A DNA stretch of 64,000 bases from Zhouia spongiae (lineage in GTDB: Bacteria > Bacteroidota > Bacteroidia > Flavobacteriales > Flavobacteriaceae). The stretch is from assembly GCF_022760175.1 (NCBI RefSeq), contig NZ_CP094326.1, positions 3,708,804 through 3,772,803 on the forward strand. The letters run 5' to 3'. Position 1 is the stretch's first letter, and every line of letters begins with the position of its first letter. The translations under genes were made by a program, and so were the position numbers. Under the pieces are notes generated by a model, which saw only the letters and a program-made list of their open reading frames with translations, had not been told where the DNA came from and did not search any database. Positions 61,614 through 64,000 of this stretch are shown piece after piece.

Positions 61614-64000
61614 CTAGTTGTTAATTACTTTTTCAATTCTGTCTATCAGGTCGATATAATGCATCCGGGTTTCAAGAGCACCTTTGTTCTTCTTCTTTTT
61701 AAGCAATTCTAACAGAATGTAGAGTTCGCCTTTCTTTACAGTGGTTACCTCTGAAACACGTTTAATAGACGTATAGTTGATGTTTCTGGCAGAAACATCG
61801 CTATTAACAACGTGGTTACATATGGTTGGAATTTGCAAAGATGCAGGTATTTGTAATGATTTTGTATTCGTTTTAACAAAAAGTTTATTTATATCTACAA
61901 TTAAGACATCTACATAATTCTTTTGCGCCATACGTTCAAAATAGGATAATGATTTCCCCTGTATTGTTTTATGAAACACATGGTTCCGTACTTGCTCGAA
62001 TAAGTTCTTTACACTGAAAACCTTATCGCGGGAATTACGGTACAATTCGCTTTCCATCAACCTTAACAACCGTTCGTCTTTAAACAATGCATAAAACACT
62101 GAATACTGAAGCTCTCTGGATAAGGTATACGGCGAATATTCATACGGGCCTAACGGGGAATCTTTAAGCGGATATGTCTTGGCAATTACCTCGTTAACAA
62201 AGAGCCATTCCGGCAATGTAAAAACATTCTGATTAAGGTACTGAACAGCTTCAAATTGCTTTTGATACGGTACCGGCTCATATGCGTTACTGGTGTCGCC
62301 ATGAACAACATGATTCAAATAAACACCTCCGACGTTATTTAACACATGGTTATTGTACAATTGCCATTGCCCTATAATTCCCATATATAATTTTCCGGTC
62401 TTGTAATAGGTATCTCCTTCTTCGTAGGTCCAGGTTTCTACATTTTCCAAGACCCGCTTCAGGTTTTTCACCCCATAGGTACTTGCCAGTACCGCATCAT
62501 TACCAAGGTCTTCCGATTGCGACCTGGGATCGATGGTATTTTTATAATCCTGCTGTTCTCCGTAAAAATACAGAGGGTCGTTGCTGTGACGGGTTATAAG
62601 TTCTTTTAGATACGTCTTTTCTTCTATATCGTTTTTAAACCATTTGTACCCCCATTCTATGGCGTATTTATCATACACTCCGATTTGTGGTGTTATTGCG
62701 ACCACGTTATCTTCGGGCTGCGCCACGTAGTTATACCTTGCATAGTCCATTATAGACGGGGCTGTTCCGCCCATTTTTCGGGTAAATGACCTGGAGCGCA
62801 GGGAGTCTACCTCAAATGCATAGGAGGCTCCCATATTATGTTTAAGTCCGAAAGTATGCCCTACTTCATGTGAAGAAACGAACTGAATGGCAGCTCCCAT
62901 ATGCTGATCGTCAAACACATTGCCCCTAGCTTTTTCATCTATGGCACCGGTTTGAATCCTCATCCAGCTGTGAAGGGATGTCATCACATTATGCCACCAT
63001 ATGATGTCGGCTTCGAGGATTTCCCCACTACGGGGATCGACTACAGACGGCCCCATGGCATTAGCTTTCGGTGATGCCGCATAGGTTATTACCGAATACC
63101 TTACATCGTCAATATCAAAATCAGGGTCGTCTTCTGCCGGTTCTTTAGCAATCACGGCATTTTTAAAACCTGCCTTTTCAAAGGCTTGTTGCCAGTCAAA
63201 CACTCCTTGTTTTATATAAGACCTCCATTTTTCAGGGGTTGCCGGATCTATATAAAATACAATGGGCTTCCTGGGGGTTACCAATTTCCCTTTCATATAA
63301 TCTTCTACATCCTCAGCTCTTGGCTCCAGCCTCCATCTTGTAATGAGTTCGCGCTCTTCCATTGCATGCTGGCCATCATTGAAGTACCATCTTTTTTTGG
63401 AAAAGTAACCTACACGTTTATCAAGGAACCTTGGCTGCATCGGAGTTTCCGGCAAAACAACTATGTTACATGCAATTCCGATGGTAATAGGTATCGATGC
63501 ACCTCCTTCTGATACCGAAGTCGTCAACTCTGATTTCACCATTATATTTTCGGGAAAAGCCTTTATTTTTTCTATATAGGACAAACTTGTCTTTGCAGTT
63601 CCTCCCAAACCGGTGTTATTGAACACATCGTTGAAACTTTTCTCCTTCCCATTAAAGACTTTATTGACTTTTATGACTATTGAAGGGCTCTTTTTGTTGA
63701 TGGATACTATATCGAAGGACTCCACTATTGATGACGAAAAGTTATTCTGCACCGACCTGGTAATCGCATCGTCTGCGGGAGAGGAAACCATTGGTTTTAA
63801 AGTACGTACCCATACTTTATTATGTATTGTATCCTTTTGGAATGTTATAACCTTGTTTTCAAACTCCATTCCTTTATTAAGGCCTGCTTCATTTAACGGC
63901 AGGGGTACTTTTGAAATTTTATTTACAATAAGGAAAGACCTTCCCATTAATGAATCGGGGATCTCAAAATAGTAATCTTGTTTAATTTGAATTACATTAA
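61614..64000 (-). CDS. DUF5117/DUF5118-type zinc metalloprotease, N-terminus beyond the window
   Basis: At least 795 codons. The frame is open through the right edge: residues before the Met at 63947 continue as 'IKQDYYFEIPDSLMGRSF', so that Met is internal and the start lies outside. The zinc motif HEVGHTFGLKHN (HExxHxxGxxH) is near the middle, preceded by 'DPRSGEILEADIIWWHN'. 'DUF5117' precedes and 'DUF5118/4953-like' parts follow the catalytic core in this family. Members are secreted or periplasmic zinc proteases often next to SusC/SusD. Here the gene lies 20 bases before SusC, so the operon probably digests and imports peptide. The missing N-terminus would hold the export signal. Confidence 0.93.
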   Translation of the reverse strand, partial: NVIQIKQDYYFEIPDSLMGRSFLIVNKISKVPLPLNEAGLNKGMEFENKVITFQKDTIHNKVWVRTLKPMVSSPADDAITRSVQNNFSSSIVESFDIVSINKKSPSIVIKVNKVFNGKEKSFNDVFNNTGLGGTAKTSLSYIEKIKAFPENIMVKSELTTSVSEGGASIPITIGIACNIVVLPETPMQPRFLDKRVGYFSKKRWYFNDGQHAMEERELITRWRLEPRAEDVEDYMKGKLVTPRKPIVFYIDPATPEKWRSYIKQGVFDWQQAFEKAGFKNAVIAKEPAEDDPDFDIDDVRYSVITYAASPKANAMGPSVVDPRSGEILEADIIWWHNVMTSLHSWMRIQTGAIDEKARGNVFDDQHMGAAIQFVSSHEVGHTFGLKHNMGASYAFEVDSLRSRSFTRKMGGTAPSIMDYARYNYVAQPEDNVVAITPQIGVYDKYAIEWGYKWFKNDIEEKTYLKELITRHSNDPLYFYGEQQDYKNTIDPRSQSEDLGNDAVLASTYGVKNLKRVLENVETWTYEEGDTYYKTGKLYMGIIGQWQLYNNHVLNNVGGVYLNHVVHGDTSNAYEPVPYQKQFEAVQYLNQNVFTLPEWLFVNEVIAKTYPLKDSPLGPYEYSPYTLSRELQYSVFYALFKDERLLRLMESELYRNSRDKVFSVKNLFEQVRNHVFHKTIQGKSLSYFERMAQKNYVDVLIVDINKLFVKTNTKSLQIPASLQIPTICNHVVNSDVSARNINYTSIKRVSEVTTVKKGELYILLELLKKKKNKGALETRMHYIDLIDRIEKVINN

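Noticed and set aside
63945-63947. Start codon for the zinc metalloprotease at 63947
   Set aside because: The frame continues with family-typical residues to the window edge, so this Met is internal.

Overview
The window looks like chromosomal DNA of a flavobacterium-type member of the Bacteroidota. The evidence is AT-rich DNA, four SusC/SusD-type outer-membrane import genes or pairs, SPII lipoproteins, FecR/ECF-sigma regulation, TAnnTTTG-type -7 promoter elements, and type IX secretion (T9SS) genes with a gliding-type C-terminal sorting domain. Genus and habitat cannot be told from the sequence. No rRNA, tRNA or CRISPR was recognised.

Region 1 (1-15.5 kb) is a phosphorus and phosphonate island. 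The tail of a SusC and a complete SusD are followed by a metallophosphoesterase fused to a PQQ-type beta-propeller. Next come a FAD oxidoreductase (TIGR03364 type) and a PhnX-like HAD hydrolase (TIGR03351 type). On the minus strand lie an XRE-cupin regulator, a GxDLY/SGNH esterase, an ENPP-like phosphodiesterase/phosphonate hydrolase lipoprotein, and a DUF5690 membrane carrier with an organophosphate-antiporter-like Y..RK.F motif. A divergent plus-strand operon carries a second XRE-cupin regulator, a TIGR03366-type zinc dehydrogenase and a small lipoprotein. A Tat-type metallophosphoesterase follows. No PhnW is present, so the likely route is oxidase, then C-P hydrolase, then dehydrogenase, fed by TonB-dependent uptake and surface or periplasmic de-esterification. 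An intact IS256-family element (13126-14461, 8-bp target duplication) sits between the lipoprotein stop codon and its terminator.

Region 2 (15.8-33.9 kb, all minus strand) is a signal-transducing import locus: ECF sigma, FecR anti-sigma, STN-domain SusC, SusD, DUF4843 lipoprotein, PKD-like lipoprotein, three thioredoxin-fold proteins, a retropepsin-like/PDZ protein and, upstream, an M16 peptidase. The content suggests handling of an extracellular peptide or protein, possibly disulfide-containing; this is inference. The sigma gene has no ATG/GTG/TTG that would give a full-length protein.

Region 3 (34.1-53.4 kb) has a PhoX-type alkaline phosphatase and then a four-gene minus-strand operon: a 171-aa secreted protein, a 4565-aa T9SS adhesin, a PorP/SprF partner and a PorE-like TPR/PD40/OmpA protein. 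The adhesin carries 37 tandem, nearly identical 82-aa Ig-like repeats (246 bp each) with visible multi-unit duplications.

Region 4 (53.4-64 kb) holds a decayed tract with a broken small ORF, a 32-bp tandem duplication and a truncated IS256 relative. It continues with an OmpA-family porin, an orphan LytTR response regulator, a second SusC/SusD pair and a DUF5117/DUF5118-type zinc metalloprotease that runs off the window.
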